Below are positions 25,514 through 40,381 of a stretch of 64,000 nt of DNA, in pieces; positions within the stretch are counted from its first letter, which is position 1; each line of letters opens with the position of its first letter. The stretch is from Promerops cafer (Eukaryota; Chordata; Aves; Passeriformes; Nectariniidae). Under the pieces are notes generated by a model, which saw only the letters and a program-made list of their open reading frames with translations, did not search any database and was not told where the DNA came from. Made by a program: the position numbers and the translations under genes. The stretch is taken from NCBI GenBank assembly GCA_013398275.1, contig VZSE01005034.1, positions 1,694,173 through 1,758,172 on the forward strand, given 5' to 3'.

Positions 25514-28500
25514 GTGGTTCAATGAGATGGTAACTGGAGCTTCTGGACGCTCACTACCTACAAAAGCAGTGAAAACTCATGGCAAAAAAAAGCAAACCAT
25601 GAACAGGTATCAAACCATTCTGCTGACATAAATAAATTTTAATTTTTTTAAAAGTAATTTTATCTTGGTAGATTTTATGCCAGATCAGGTATCATTCTCC
25701 TTCCTGCAGCTGGTGCAAGGCAGCTATAAATACATCATTGTGTACTCTGCCAGGCTGACAAATACACGAGCAAGTTCTCACATCTGACCTGGTTCAAATT
25801 CACAGGGCTTGGCTGGGCTGCAGGGCGCAGATGCAGTGACAAGTATTGATGAGCACAGCCTCACAAGGTAACGGGCACTTTTGGACTCTCCAAAACACCC
25901 AGGGCTCAGGCACCAATATCTGGGATCAACACAGTGACTTCCACAACATATTTTTTTCTTATTTAAACGTATGTGAATGAACAATGTTCCTAATAATTAC
26001 TGAAATTAAAAAAAAAAACCCAAACTTACCACACACAATCAAAATCTTTTGGCAAATTTTAAAGTCTTAGATCTGTTGGGAAGCTTTCAATTCACTTCAC
26101 TGGGGTATGGATTGTGCCTTTTATCTCCTACCTGCAGCTGATTCAGCTCTAGCTTAGACTTGACAAAATCCTGCCAACTTTACCATGTCACTTCATAACA
26201 AACTAGTTTTTTTCCAAATGAACCTAACTGAAAGACTGAGCTTGTGATGACTGCTTGCAATTACATTTTCATTTCCCTTCATTGACTATGCACGCTGTAA
26301 ATGACTATGAAGTGCTGTAAATCTCTATCATTTTAAATGAGGTCTTCAAGGGTAATTTTGGCAAAGAGATGTAGGCATCACGTTTGAAGTATTGCAGGAT
26401 CCTTTTTTCTTTTTTTTTTAACTTTTGGACTCAGATCAGTCTCAAACAAATTCATTGCTCACCTATCTCAGATGACATTTTAATCGTAGCTTTTAACTAC
26501 ACGTACACTAATGGAGGAAAACTGGGTATAAAGTTCTCAGAGTGTACATTCAAATGGAGAGCCGTTACTGTGGATTTGGTTTGCACTGCTGAACTTTATA
26601 TTACTGTGATACCTATAAATATATTAAAATGCAACTAGGGGAAAAAAGTGTCTCTAAATTAAGCTTTCTGGATGTCTGAAGATTTTTTTTAAAACTTATT
26701 TGCAGAATATTAGCATTTAAAACCAAAATATAATTTCATAATCCATGGAGTTATGCAAAAATTTCCTAAATTTCCATATCTGCCACTGCTTGTTGTTTAG
26801 GTTTTTTTGCATTTCTTCAAAAATTCCCACAGTGTGTGTGCACATATATATTTATATGTCCAGAGCTAGAAAATGTCAAAGGCCTACCTGGTGTTTTTAT
26901 TTACTTATTTTGCTTTCAGGCACCAAAAAATTTCTTTTTTTCAAGTCAATGCTGTGACGCTCATAAAAGGAGTTCTCTAGGTGGTCTTTATATGCAAAGC
27001 CTCACTGACAATATTTACACCTGTGAAAATGTTTTAAAAGCACAGAAGGATGCAAAAACGGCATGCAAAGAAGGAAAGTGGAAGTCTCACATCTACATGA
27101 AACAAAAAAAAAGAATGTCTACTTTCTGCCCTGAGGCTCTTTCCACACAGTACCACATTTGCTAAGGTCCTTTCTTTTCTTTTGTAGCACTAGGGTTCAG
27201 TGCAATTCTTCACATGTGTATAAATGCCAGAGATGTATGTGGAATAACAGTATTCAAAGGTTTCATATGTTTGTTGGTGTTTTAGATATGTATACTTTAA
27301 AAATCAAAAATAACATTGCTGTGGAAACCTTGAGACTGAAATTGGTTTCTTTCAACTTATTTTCTCAAAGTGACACTTTCTGTTGTTGCAGCTTTGCAAT
27401 ATTAATTGCTTAGCTTTTTTCTTCTGGTGAATGATGTTTATAACAAACGTAACTAGCTCAATGCAGCTGAAAGCCATTAAAGTAAAAAAGTAGGAATCAC
27501 CCATTCCATCTGTTTTTCATAACAAAGGGATACAAAGACCATATTGAACATTCATCCCCATTTCTCTAAACCGATATTCCCAAAGAAAAGCCCAACACAC
27601 AACCTCAAAACGTGCAACATGTCTTAGAGGCATAAAAAAAGGAAATCAAAATTAAGTAGGAAAACACACTGCAAATAATGTACAGAAAATTAAATATGTA
27701 AATATAATATTACAGCATTATAAATTACAGGAAGCAAACATTTACTCAACTTTAGTAACTACTTGAAATCAAATACCAATTTGAAGATGAAGCCATTTGA
27801 GGATTTTGATGTCTGAGTATCAAAAAATATCTTTGTCAGATGGAAGTGTCAAAACAGTGCACCTACACAAAAAGCTTGGCAGAAGAGCAGTGTGCCATAC
27901 GTATTGCTGTAAAAACTGAAAGGCAGAACTCTTTAATGACTAAAACTACAAAAACACATTTCCAGCATACAGCTATGCAAACTAAGAGAAAAACCATACA
28001 GCAACACGTTAGGGGAGAATGCCACCAGTGGTGCTCAACCACCCGCTGCCATCAGTAGGTGCCTTTTCTGCTGGCCTTGGCTGGACACAAATGAGGACGT
28101 AACCCCTTGCTGCACAGAGTTTTCCAGCTTTGGAGGCAAATCTTGAAACCTGCACTCAACAATTGAAAACACACATTTTCTGATGGGAAACGTAAATATG
28201 AAGGCATACCTATTAGAGGAGAAAGCAGTGAGAGCAATGCCTCGAACATTGACCATGGAGAAAGGCTTGGAATTAGAGTATTAGACTGTGATGGAAACTT
28301 GATGACCAGTATTAAAACACTGCAGAAGACATGCACAAAGTAAGTTCATGCAGAAATCTGACAAAACTACTCATAACAATTCCTTTCCTCAAGCCACTAA
28401 CATCTCACCAGCACAATATTTCTTCACGCAAGTTAAAAATCTGATTTTTCACTGAAGCTATGAGTCTGGTATATTTAACAAAATCAATAACCACGTGATG

Positions 28501-29778
28501 TTAAAAAGCTACCTAGAATCCAATTAAAAGTTCTAACTGCATTTTAAGATATTCCATAAAGCCTAAAAACTCCTTAAATCTCTGTGACTTCTCCAGACTG
28601 AAGGACTAAAATATTCTAGCTACTTATTCCTTAACAAAATACTCACGTCTACGTTATATTAGAAATTAAATAGAAATTGCCAGAAAGGTCTGGCATTTAA
28701 AAGAAAAATTTACTACAATTTTTTTCTAATTCACATTACTTTGACTTCCCAACCATACCATCCCACTTTGCACAGGGCTTGAAATTTTAAAATATTTAAG
28801 AAGTTATAGTCCTAAGCCCTATTACCTTTATTGAAAAATTGGTGCTTGAATTTTGAAGACTTCTTGAAAATCAAGAAATAGAGACTTACATATTAACTCC
28901 AGCAGCATCATGCTTCAGATGCAGCTAAGCAACTTCTTGCAGAAGCAAGACAACCTGAACCTAAAACGTGATACATTGCCTGATGAAGGGTTAAGTTTTG
29001 TGATCCTAACGATTTAGGATGGGAAATGTAAAAAGTCTGCTTGCTACCTTGCTGTATATAAAAATCTTACAAAAAGTTTAGAAAAAGCTTTAAATCTGCT
29101 CTATATAAAATAAATGTCTCCCCTTCCCCCTCCCAAAGTTGAAACTTGTGTCAAAAACAGAACACAAAGTACTGCTTAGAAAGAGGCAAATACAGATTTA
29201 TTTAAACAACATCTTAAAGAAGCAAAGCAGGCTACAGCTCACCTTTGATAGCACATTACAGCCATTCTAAAGGTGTTTGTTTATTCTTTCTAGTAGAAGA
29301 AGCAAAAAGACTAAAAAGTCTTTGTTACCTTAGTGCCATAAAGCTTTCTGCTCTCAGGAAGCCCAGGGTTTCTGAGAGCAGTTTTCCAGCCCTAAATTGT
29401 ATTGTTATTATTCTCACTATTTTACAAGAATTATAACATCATATCATGTATTGTGTAAGGCCCAAAGACTGTGGGGCACTTCCCTCATTGTCAATTTTTT
29501 TTTTCCTCCAGGGTTGCACCAAAAAAAAATTATCAGAGACTTGGTGAGAGTCATGATATATGTGAACTTGCTCATTAACTGCTGAGAACTTCACCATTTC
29601 TAGCCACCTTTTTAAGGACTTTTATACGAGCTAATGTTACAATCTGGATTTTAACATATTTGTATAGATTGCCCCTTCCCCATGGCATATTTTTACCCTG
29701 TGAACAGTCACCTCTTCAAGCTACTGAAGAATGAACCCTATCTCTTCAGAATGAACAATCCATGGAGTTATAGGATTA

Positions 29779-29794
29779 TTTTTTTTTTTTTTTT
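29779..29794. repeat. T16 homopolymer
   Basis: Sixteen consecutive T in unique AT-rich sequence. Confidence 0.85.
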
Positions 29795-31714
29795 AAATCC
29801 CCATCTCTATTCAGTCTCAGGATCAGTCCTGCCTCTAGCAGCATATGAAACAAGCATGATTTTGTTCTTCATTTCTCAAGGCTGAACAAGTGAGGTTTTT
29901 CCTGGAATTTAAATTAAATTAATGACTAATACCACCATAAGCAAAACAACCCCTCTACCCCCCAGGTCTTTGGTATTACTCTTTAAGGACAGTCATAAAG
30001 CTGCAAAGAAAGAGACAGAACACTCAATGGCTCTTAAACAAATGCTACCACATTTTAAACATGTGCGTGTTTGCCAAAGCTCTAAGCCTCTATTGCTCAA
30101 ACCACTTGTGGTTTCTCAGCACTTCTTTTTTGAATGATTGTGTCTTTATAAAATAAACATGTTTGAGACTAAATTACTTGTGTGTCTGTTGGGAATAATT
30201 ATAAAATTAGCTTGTTCTAATTTACACTTGTGGGTTTTAAAAACATAGCCAAATAGCATAGTGAGTCTCCTGGTGAAACCAAAACCTGGCACGTCAAACA
30301 TGGTTTAAATCACACACATGGACTTTGATTTTCTCAGTGCAGCAGTCTGATCTCTACAGCAGGCTTAGTCCTTTAGTTTTGACTTCTAATTCTCCAAATC
30401 AGTATTCCTTTTGTAGGTCTCCAGAGACATTCATTCAGCATGCCAACAGGTTGTGCAATATATAACACAAGTAATTCAACTCCGGGCACAGAGCTGTGAT
30501 TTTCAAAATGTGCTATCTCCACATATGGTTTCAGTAGTTTGCAATATATTGTTCATCCATGACACATCAGAGAGCTTTTTTTGCTGAATATCTCAGTGTC
30601 CCAAATACGACAGACAGATGTGCTACACTTCCAAGCACATTACCTAGGAACATATTTAAGGTCCAATTAATACTAATCAGGGGAGCAACAAGTGTTATAT
30701 TTTAGCTGTGTCCCTCAGTCCCACTGATTTCAGCGATCTAAATTATGTTTTTCCAGGAAGAGAAATTATCACATTACCACAATGCATCTATTGTACTACC
30801 CTGGCACAACACATTACACTTCTGTGCATTAGGTAGTCACAGCAGCAAACAATAACTTCCAGGGAACTGCAACGACCAACTTATTTCCAAAGTGTTTTCT
30901 GCTATTCCACTAGACAACACTGGCTGATGTAGTCAGTATTTTCATAGTAATATGCCAGGATTCACTTAAAATAGTCTCAGTCAGCAACTCTGGAAAATTA
31001 AAATCTTATTCAGCTTCCTCCTCTTTTACTCTGGACTTGCAACACAACACCTTTTCAACAGCGGATTTACAGCTCCATGAATCCACAAGATGTACGTTGG
31101 TGATGAAAATTATTCATCCCATTTAATGCCATAGGTTTGTCTTCACTATCAGTGGCTAGAACTTCTATTTGGCATCCCACAGTTTGCCTTTTTATCCAAG
31201 GCCAGGGGAGACGCAAATTGTACTTTCTGTACTAAGATAAGGTGGGTTTAGTTTCTGTGTTTACATCCTGCTTTTTATCCCTCGAGGCTGCAAAAGTTAC
31301 ATTACCCTGGCCTTGCCACCACTGTTTAACCTTCTTTTCATAAATACCTGAACAAGTATTTTTTTAAAATCACATCATAACTATTACTTTAAGGAGCAGG
31401 TTTTCCATGAACAGTGTGTGGTGTCAGACTTGTTCCACATTTCTCAAGCACTGTAAATTCTCCTTCCTCCGTGTTAGAGGCTTTTGAATAGCTTTTTTCT
31501 ACCTCTTCTCCCTCTGCAATATAAATATATATCTCAACAGAATCTCACTGCCAGTCTGACCCAAACTTCAGTCCAGCTAGGTATAGTAGTAAACCATACC
31601 ATCAACCCCTTCACTCCCTTTTCCTCCCCTACTAAAAAAAGTTTCCTGCACATCTTCCTGCCTTCCACAAGACTCGTTGCATCCCCAGTTTGAGAATACC
31701 TGTACTTGTCCTTA

Positions 31715-31870
31715 TTATACACACATGTATTAACACATGTCTGCATGTACATGCGTGTGCATATATACATATATGCCTATATATGAATACATGTATATTT
31801 ATTTACAGACTATTTATATATGTATATGTGTCTATTGAACATATCCATATATGTGTATATTCTCTGTGTA
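31715..31870. repeat. Degenerate alternating purine-pyrimidine tract (CATG/TATA-rich)
   Basis: About 150 bp dominated by short blocks such as ACACATGT, CATGTACATG and ATATATACATATATG. It looks like a decayed (TATG)n/(TGCA)n microsatellite. Alternating purine-pyrimidine DNA can adopt the Z form; that is inference. Confidence 0.65.
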
Positions 31871-34800
31871 GAATAGGCACGCCACACACATTTAGGTGGC
31901 TGTGGCAGGGTGCAAAGCACTACACTGCCACTTTTTAACATCCTCCAAGGCACATGTTCCCCAGTTCTCAGGGGTTGATTCTTTCTCTAACCCAATAAAA
32001 AAAGTCAATAGTAAACTTTGTATTTAACAGCCTGAACTACACATGGGGTATTTTACCAGCATGGTTTTCAAGTGCACTTGAGTTTACCTTCTAGCTATTC
32101 TGAACAATGAGTAACTCGTTCCACTCCATTCAGCAACATCCACTCCTCCCCCAGCCTCCCTCTTTTGGACTGATCACCTTTTAGATACAAAAGAAAATGA
32201 GCCACTATGTGAAAAAGAGGTGCATTCTCCAGCATTAAGGTTTTAGAGTAGTCACCTTCCCAGGCTGAAAACAGCTTACTAGTAATCCAGAACAGATTCT
32301 TTTGTTAGAATATGAAACAGGAAAGGTAGCAAATTGTCCCCTTGCATAATTTTCTACACAAATCAGCCTTGCCCCGTTGATATTTTTTCAAAGTTATAAC
32401 ATGCACCTATAAACTGAATCATGAGAACAGGCATTGAAAGATAGTTCCCATACACAAAACATCACACACTTCACCAGCTCTGTCACTCCACTTGCAGATT
32501 TATACACCACTGAAAACAAAAATACCACTCCATTCTCCTCCTTCAGTGGAGGAATAACAATAAATCTTTCCAACTGTAGTTACTGGCTGTTTCAGAGGCC
32601 TGGTTTAGCATGTGGATAATTAGATTATAGTTAATTAGTGGAAATATCCAAAATAAAGAAGTCAAGACAACATCCAGCTTCCTGAAAAGTTAAGCTCCCC
32701 CAGCAAACCAAACTTTTCAGCAGTATTAAAGCTCTGTTCTTTTTTTAGGAAAACAGCAACAGTATTTTCCTCACTTCGTTTACAATATAACGCTTATTCC
32801 TGCACTTTTTCTCCAAAAACATCACAAAGCAAGTCAAGCTCCTTTGAGGCAAATATTATTTCTGGGGACAGCATTTGCTTTCTGACACAGCTCTCTCTTC
32901 AGGTAGAGGACTGACCAGAACATGCACATGCTTGATCATAAACCAGACAAGTATGAAGAGTGCTGCTTCCCCAAGGGGTTCTTGATGTAAGGGTCAGGGA
33001 GGAAAGAATTAAAAAACAAACGGGGAGGACTGGTGGCTTGAACTTGAACTATGTTCTAGTGAAAAAAAAAATTACACTGCTCATCATAACTGGCAGAGAT
33101 TATGTGGGAAAAGTTGAAGGGCAGTTTCTGGCCTTCCACTCCCAAGGATCTGAGTTTTCCCAGCCTGAGCTGGCAGCCTGCTGGCACGTTTTTAAGCAGG
33201 TTTTTAAAGCATTCATCCTACTCTCACACCCAATTTACAGACCTGAACTTTCTGTGTATAATACAGAAGCGTATCATGTTGAAAAAAAAGCTAAATTGAT
33301 ACTCAAGGGCATTGCTTTTGGAGCAGACTGCAGGTAGGAGCAGGGAACAGCTAATATTATTTTTCTTCATGAAGCCTGCAGCCACTGCAGAAATATTTAA
33401 GCTGAAGTAGTAATTGTGATACGAGGAAGCACCACAGCTTAACAAATACAACTACCTTTCCATGGCACTGCTAGCTGATCCTGCCTGTGCAGCTCCAGTT
33501 CCTCCCATAGCTACACACGATCACCAATTCACACAGTCAGAAACTCAATCTGCTGCTTGGGAATGTTTGGGAATTTCTGCCATTAAATGCAATCCTTAAA
33601 TCCTGCTGGATACTGGTAAATTTAAGTGTGAACTCCAAGCTCTTCCACTCCCACAAAGTAACAAAAAGCAAGCAAAGTGCTGCTGCTTTGTTTGTGCAGC
33701 CATGGGAAGAACACATCACAGAGACTTCAGGTGTTTTTCTAAATAGAGAAAGAAAAGCAGCAAGTCAAATCCAGTCTATATCTACCTGCCTATCCATATA
33801 TCCATATATATATCTGAGCAAGGCTTAATGGATGTACAAGAAGCATGGAGCAACCTCTAAGAAGCAATAATTTCTGCTCAAGGTTCAGAAAATACAAAAG
33901 TGCACTGTTTCACCAGAGAACTGTGCTTTATACAGGTGACTGATTCTCACCAGGATGGGAAGAAAAGTATTTGACTGTAACCAGCAAGTTAACACTGTAG
34001 GTACTGTTAAATATTTAAGTTTATGTTCTTTTTTAGATTTATTGATTACTTTACATGAGTTCCCCAGTGTAGGAAACAAGGAAAAAAAAAAAAAAGGAAG
34101 GAAAAAAGAAATCATACTCAATTAGATCCTAACACAGTAAATTCTCATTTCCTTCAACATGGGTTTTCCCAGAATGAGATTAAGCTCAGGCCATATTAAT
34201 TTATCAGTAAATTATTATTAATACATTTTCATGTATGTTAGCATAGCAATTTTTCACCCTTTCATCTTTAGCAATTTAACACATTCCTTCACTAGGAGTC
34301 TACAAGTCCTTCAATCAATGTATCACTTCAGCAGGAATTTTTTTTTCTCCCTTCATGATTGATTGAGAATTCTTCCAACAAGAGTTTAAACTTTGAGACT
34401 ATACATGCTGAATAAATTTAAAAATCACAAAACATGAGCATTTGAAATGATGGGCAAAGTCACAAGGGGGAAGAAGGACAGGAGCACCAGGATTAGAGGG
34501 ATTCTACAGAACTCAAAGGCATTTTTTTTATTAATCAGTGATAAGAGATTAAAGCTAAAGCATAAATTCCGAAACTAAAGATTTTGAAAGAACATTTCCA
34601 TACCAAAAATATTTTAACTGTGTTTTGCTAAGCAGGAAGGCAGTGTAACTCCCAATGTGTATATCCATACAATCAGAAGGATATGAAGGTGATTATAGCT
34701 TTCTCATTCCCTAAAGTAGTAGGCTAAGCATAGTACAGAAAGCACCTGTAAATTCATAAAAACTGCATCCATACGTAGCAGCATGATAGTGCTGCCTTAA

Positions 34801-37131
34801 ACTTCTGATCAAGAAAGTTGTATAGTGCTTTCAGAGAAAACCTCAAAATCAGCTACATCAGCACAAACACACAAAACTGATTTTTGGTCAGTCTTCTGAT
34901 TTCTCATCACCTTTTTAGAACTGCCTTTCCCTTTTTTCCAAACTATTCAACTTTCAAGAAGTAGACTTATTCTGTGCTGTTCCTGATAGCCTAAACATCA
35001 ACATACAACTGGAGCCCTCATTCTACCATCCTGTTAAATTCATTGCTGAACAAGCCAAAAGTGGATCTGCGGATTCAGCCACTGAATAGGCAGTGATTGG
35101 CTTGGTTAAACCACACTTCCACCTTCAATGAGAGACTGCAGCCTCTGTCACAGGACAAATTAGAAATGGCTGTGTATGAATTCCAGCCCCTTTGAACAGA
35201 AATTGAACCACACTTATGCTCTCTACCTGCATTGCATGAGGGTCACATGCATGGTCAATCTGCTGCATGTGTGTTCATTGCTAAACCAGACCAACCCCAC
35301 AACTAGAAGTTGTCACATCAAACCCACCCCCACTTTCCAAAATCTGCCAAATGGAAGTAAGGGAAGGCAGTCCTACATAAATTTCTGCATGGAAATCTGT
35401 AATTAAGAGTTCAACACTAAGCTGCATGCTCTACTTCTAAATGTTTCTTGCAGCCTTTAATTCAACACACAAATCTATAAAAAGTCAGACCTTTCAGCAC
35501 AACATGAAGAAAGAGTCATTGAGGATCTGTTTGTCCCTTAGGCCTGCCCCTAAGAAGACTTCCAGAGTTTTATCCCCTTCTCTGTCTCGTACTTCTGACA
35601 AGAATGATAATTATTTGCTGCTTAGTTTTGAAAGGTGTTATCTCAATTAAAATAGATCTCAAGATCCTTCTCTCCTCACATCAGCCTCTGCACTCTCACA
35701 TGACAATACAGAGTAGAGAAGGTAGCAGCAGGCAAGCCTACACATTTCTTTGACAAGTGGCATGGAGAAAACTCTACTGGTTTTAAGAGCCCTTGCTAAG
35801 TTTGGAGTGAAATGAGGCAGGCCAGTTCAGTGGCACATGGAAAATATCACAAGTAGCAGCAGCAGAACAAATTGCTATCCACTTTGTCATGCTGATCTAC
35901 AGGTACCTGCTTATCTTCAGAGCCTTTACCAATACCTTCGGTAGAGTTACACATTCCATCCCCAACACAAGTTATATTATCACATGTTGCACTTACTACA
36001 AAGCACAAAAGTTGAGAAAGAGCCCAAAATAAACAAACCCTCCATCGACAAACTTTCTATGAGCTCATAATAATGAACAGTGTCTTATCCTTATCAACAG
36101 ACGCTGTCTTACCTTTATCAAGAAAAGCTGAAATGTCCCTTTCTCCTATTCAGCTCTCAGGAACAAAAGAAATGAACTCCACCCTGTGGGCAAAGAACAT
36201 TTTTTTACTGATTAGTGGTATTCTGAAAAAAATGTTTAAATCATTACAAAATAATACAGACCTTCCAATTCTTGTATGATACTCAGGCAAAAATGTGATG
36301 CTATCTGGAAAAATGCCCACAGATAGCACATAAGTAGTTATTTATTTACTACCTTATTTTAAGAAGTAACATGCAAACGCTCTTATGAACTGCAGCCCAC
36401 TGATGGCAAAATATTCAATAGTGCTGGCTTATAAGGAAAATTACACTTCTATATATGAGGTCCGCTTCCAAGATAAAATGGCAATATTTCAATCAACTAC
36501 ACAATCTTCAGCTACAGTTTTCCTTTTCATCTTAACAGAGGCCCCAAAAGAATGAGATTACATGATACACATGACTAAAAATAATTCTGGATCCCCTAAT
36601 AATTTACATATCTTCTAAAATAAGGATCATCACTCCTCCTTGTTGTAACAAATGCACAAACTCAAGCCCTTCCATGGCAGTAGGATGGGATTTTTATGGC
36701 AACAGAAGTTAGAAGTCTTAGGGTAAGAGCAAGAGTCTCATAAGCAGTAGAGAAACTGAGATTCATTTATTCTGCAGTATAACTATAAAAGCATTACTGA
36801 AGTCCTCAGCAAGTGCAGCTTCAGTCAGCTGCAGAGGACTGAAGACAAGGCTGGAAAATCAATCATAGAGGATAGAAGCAAAAGAGAAAAAGAAGATAGA
36901 ACAACAGCTGCAGAAGGATGATGATGAAGGCTTCTGGAGAACAAGCATATTAAAGCTTGCATTGCAAGGAAAAGAAATTTCATGTGTTGAACAAAAGGCA
37001 CAAGAGCAGAGGGGGAAGGAGCAAAGGAGGACCAGAGCCTCACTGTATTTGCTCTTTAATTAACTACTCAATTATTACACTAGAATGTGGAGCAGAAATT
37101 ATTCATTTAGACAGCTTCCCAAAAAATTCAC

Positions 37132-37200
37132 AATCATAGAATCATTTAGGTTGGTAAAAGACCTTTAAGATCATCGAGTCCAACCATAAATGTCACTGCT
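37132..37200 (-). mobile_element. CR1 LINE 3' tail fragment
   Basis: Read on the minus strand, the segment holds GGTTGGACTCGATGATCTT and ends in copies of the octamer-like ATGATTCT. This is the standard 3' end of avian CR1 elements. Only about 69 bp survive; the 5' side is truncated, as is normal for CR1. The boundary at 37200 is approximate. Confidence 0.85.
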
Positions 37201-38177
37201 TATCTTATCTGAAGTAGTTTTACATATATCAACACCAATTCAAGAGTTACATAATGGTTCAAGCTCACTCCTCTCCCAAGCAGTGGCCAAATACTTATCA
37301 TTTCCTTCACAGTGCAAGAACACCTAGAAATTTTACAAGGGCATAAATACAACTGACTTGCTGATAATGGGCCAATTCAAGGAGCTGTCCTTGTTCCTAC
37401 AGCAGGTTTGTCATTCTACGGTTTTAATAACCTGATGTTTGAAAGGAAAAATTAATGTTGTTTGTTATTAAAGAAAATACCCAGGTAATTAAGAGGCACT
37501 AATCAGATGTTATATTTTAAATATTCAACTAGCTCATAATGACATCGTTATTTCACAGTATACATTACCATTTCCCTTTCTCGAGGATAAAAGAAAATCT
37601 CAATGAATTTTGTTTTTATTCTGTGAACAGTCATATATAAAAAAACCTACTGAAGTGAGTTGTGATCATTTGGTTTTGCTTCTAATTAACAGAGACCAGA
37701 TGCTAATGGTGAGGCTGTGACCCCAAAAATACCTCTAACTTTGATATCTTGGAAGCTCACATGCATCTGTAATATACAACATACATAAAAACTCAGAAAA
37801 ATTACTGCATTTACTCAGTAAGATTCACTGGAGAGCTTTTGAAAGCTTCCTTTGCATTGCTGAATGTTTTAAAAAGGGCACAAATATTAAGAATTCTTAT
37901 GAAATTCTTTTCAATTATTAAGGATTCTGCTTTTTCACATGCATTAATTTGTGCACATAAGGTCATATCTGTTCTGAAATACTCTGCTAAATTGTGTTTA
38001 CTCGTCCTAGAGGCTTTTCTGGTGTTTACACAATTACAGGTAGAAAACATTTGGTTTAACAATTAATTTTCAATCCACTCTGTATCAGTATTTCATCACC
38101 AAATTATATTAACACCACACATTTAACAGAGCAACTTTCACCAGCATCAAAAAACTTTCCCAAGTTAGTAAACCTCC
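37201..38177. other. Non-coding spacer between two CR1 fragments
   Basis: AT-rich unique sequence with no gene recognised. Short open frames overlap on both strands at 37.8-38.07 kb without family resemblance. Confidence 0.6.
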
Positions 38178-38315
38178 CTAAGCAAACCCTCCTGGTCTCT
38201 TCCAAACATTCACATAGCTCTGGAGCTGCCACAGCATTCTCCTTACATCCAGCCTGTGCCAGGGGCTGACAACCCTGACAGTGAAGAGCCTTTTCCTCGT
38301 GTCCAGTCTGAACTC
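38178..38315 (-). mobile_element. Diverged CR1 LINE fragment
   Basis: On the plus strand it carries, in order, CCCTAAGCA, a stretch like GCCTGTGCCAGGGGCTGACA, ACAGTGAAGAGCCTTTTCCT and GTCCAGTCTGAAC. This is the reverse complement of the region just upstream of the CR1 3' UTR end. Mismatches and small gaps are frequent, so it is an older copy. It lacks the terminal octamers and is separate from the 37.1 kb piece. Confidence 0.7.
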
Positions 38316-39109
38316 ATTCACATCTGCTTGACTGTGTTCTCCTACACAGTTAAAAGAAGGGTGAGGACCTTATTGGGAGCTGACAATTTATGCAAGCAGT
38401 TACATTTCCACAATCTTTTTCTGAAGGAGTTTACACAGGGTGGCTGGCAGTAAAGAATGACAGCTTCTTCCCTACAGCTCCCACAAAGCGACAATAATAT
38501 CCTACTCAATTTTGCCATGCTTAGCAACAGGCAAAAACATGATAGGGGTATTGTCACATGATTTTCCTGTTTTCTAAAATCTCTGGAAACTATTTTCCTA
38601 GACCTTTTTACTCTTTTTCTCAACTCCATTCTGCAGACATCAGGGATTGGTTTCAAGTAGGTCAATTTCACAGGTGGACATCCCCAATAATCACAGCACA
38701 GCCTCTCCTGCTTGAAGCAATTCACATTTATAGCCTTCAAGCATATGATTCTGTCTTATTTTTAAAGGAGTCCCTAAAAGAAGAATTATCCCATGCTAAG
38801 CTAATGTTAAATACACAAATGGTGATGTGTTTCACTACAGACTGACAAGACTGGTCTCTCTTCCTGCTTTATCCATAATACTGCATATAAGCTCCCAGCT
38901 TTCAAAAAGCATGTTGTCCTATTTGAGAATGCTTCTCAATCTTCTTATTTTTTTGACTTATTTTTTTCTAACTGTGATCTAGAGGAGCTGCCTAGCAAAC
39001 AAATGGTTCAGCTGGCATTTGACCATAGGTTACCTCTATGGGCTGGGTTAAAAATATAATGACCTTACTTCATTTTATTCTCAGAAAGACAGAAAAGACA
39101 AGAATGAGT

Positions 39110-39147
39110 AAAAAAAAAAAAAACAAAACAAAAAAAAACTAAAAAAT
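39110..39147. repeat. A-rich simple repeat
   Basis: A14 followed by CAAAA-type units. Confidence 0.85.
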
Positions 39148-40340
39148 TAAACTGTACAGTTTACACTGTCCTTTACCAGACCAATACAGCTGCAATTTGA
39201 AATCCATGTGCCTGACCTCAGAACTGGTGCATAACCAATACAAGAGCCAAGGATGTCAATGCCCATAAAAATGTGAAGAGGATTCAGTTAGCATTTACTC
39301 TAAACTGCACAAAAAACACTTATGTAATTTTGAGCTAATTTACCTTTCCTCTTGACCCTGCAAGAATAGACACAGAAAAGTGAACTTAGCTCTGACCGAT
39401 ACAATCCAGGATTTCACAAATAAACGGATATTATTACAATGAAAAGATGGGTAACACTAGAGGAACCATAAAAATGTCCTGTTTCATAAGATAAGGAAGC
39501 TTTTTGCTACAAATAATACTTGTTTTGACTTCTTAAATGAAGCTAAGTAGTATTTTCATTGTTCTTTCACAGCTCTTTCAGAAGGAACAACTGCTCTGAC
39601 AACCCAAAGACCAAAGGCTCCACAGCCACTGACAGGAAAGTGCCCTTTCCCCCTCCTGCCATTTGTCAACCTTACAGGCAAAAGCTGAGAGAGAAGCACA
39701 GATTGGAATGATTACATAGAAAGTTGGGGCTAATTAAACACATTACTCAGCATCAATAGTATTTAAAATCTATGGAGAAAATTAATAGGTGCCATTAGAA
39801 AGTTTCTAAGGGAGATAAATTACAGAAAAGTGTTACAGCATGAGGAATACAAAATTTCACTTGAAGCAGTCTCCACAATACACCAAAAAAAAAAAAAAAC
39901 ACAAAAAACCGCACAGAAAACTTCATCAGTATCTTTTTGCAACATGTGTGAATATAACATATAGAAATATATGGTTTGATGGTAAAAACCCAGATAATTC
40001 TTCTGGACATCAGTTTTCAACAGTGGCTTCAGTTCTCAAATTCCCCAGCATTATGATAGAAAGAAATCAATTCAATGCATTTGCAGTTGTCTCTACCTAC
40101 CAGTTTTATAAGGGAAAATTAGAACTGCAGTACAGACAAAATGGTGAGTAGGCACATCAATCTAATTACATGTAGACAAAAAAAAATTTACTCTGAATAT
40201 AAATCAATTCCCCCTCTCCTAATAGACTACATTATTTCATATGACAGGATCACATAAGATACTGCTTTTACTAAGACTGGAGCAATTTGAAATTTACATT
40301 TTTCTAGCGGCATATCGGTGAGACAAGTAGAGGCTGTAAA

Positions 40341-40381
40341 TTAAAAAAAAAAAAAAAGAACAAAAAAAACAACAAAAAAAA
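40341..40381. repeat. A-rich simple repeat
   Basis: A15 (40343-40357) followed by A8/A7 blocks broken by G or C. Confidence 0.85.

Larger units (their letters stand above)
20720..37131. other. Long non-coding stretch
   Basis: Over 16 kb without a recognisable gene or interspersed repeat. The longest open frame, 161 codons at 21690-22175 (plus), begins in a T18 run and resembles no family. Low-complexity spots include T18 (21713-21730), T16 (29779-29794), a TG/AT patch near 26.83 kb and the tract at 31.71-31.87 kb. A strong acceptor-like site on the minus strand near 28.23 kb (CTTTCTCCTCTAATAG) lacks a convincing partner donor. Confidence 0.6.

Noticed and set aside
28050..28240. Strong minus-strand acceptor (CTTTCTCCTCTAATAG) followed by an open frame
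   Set aside because: No convincing donor follows and the peptide is unrecognised.
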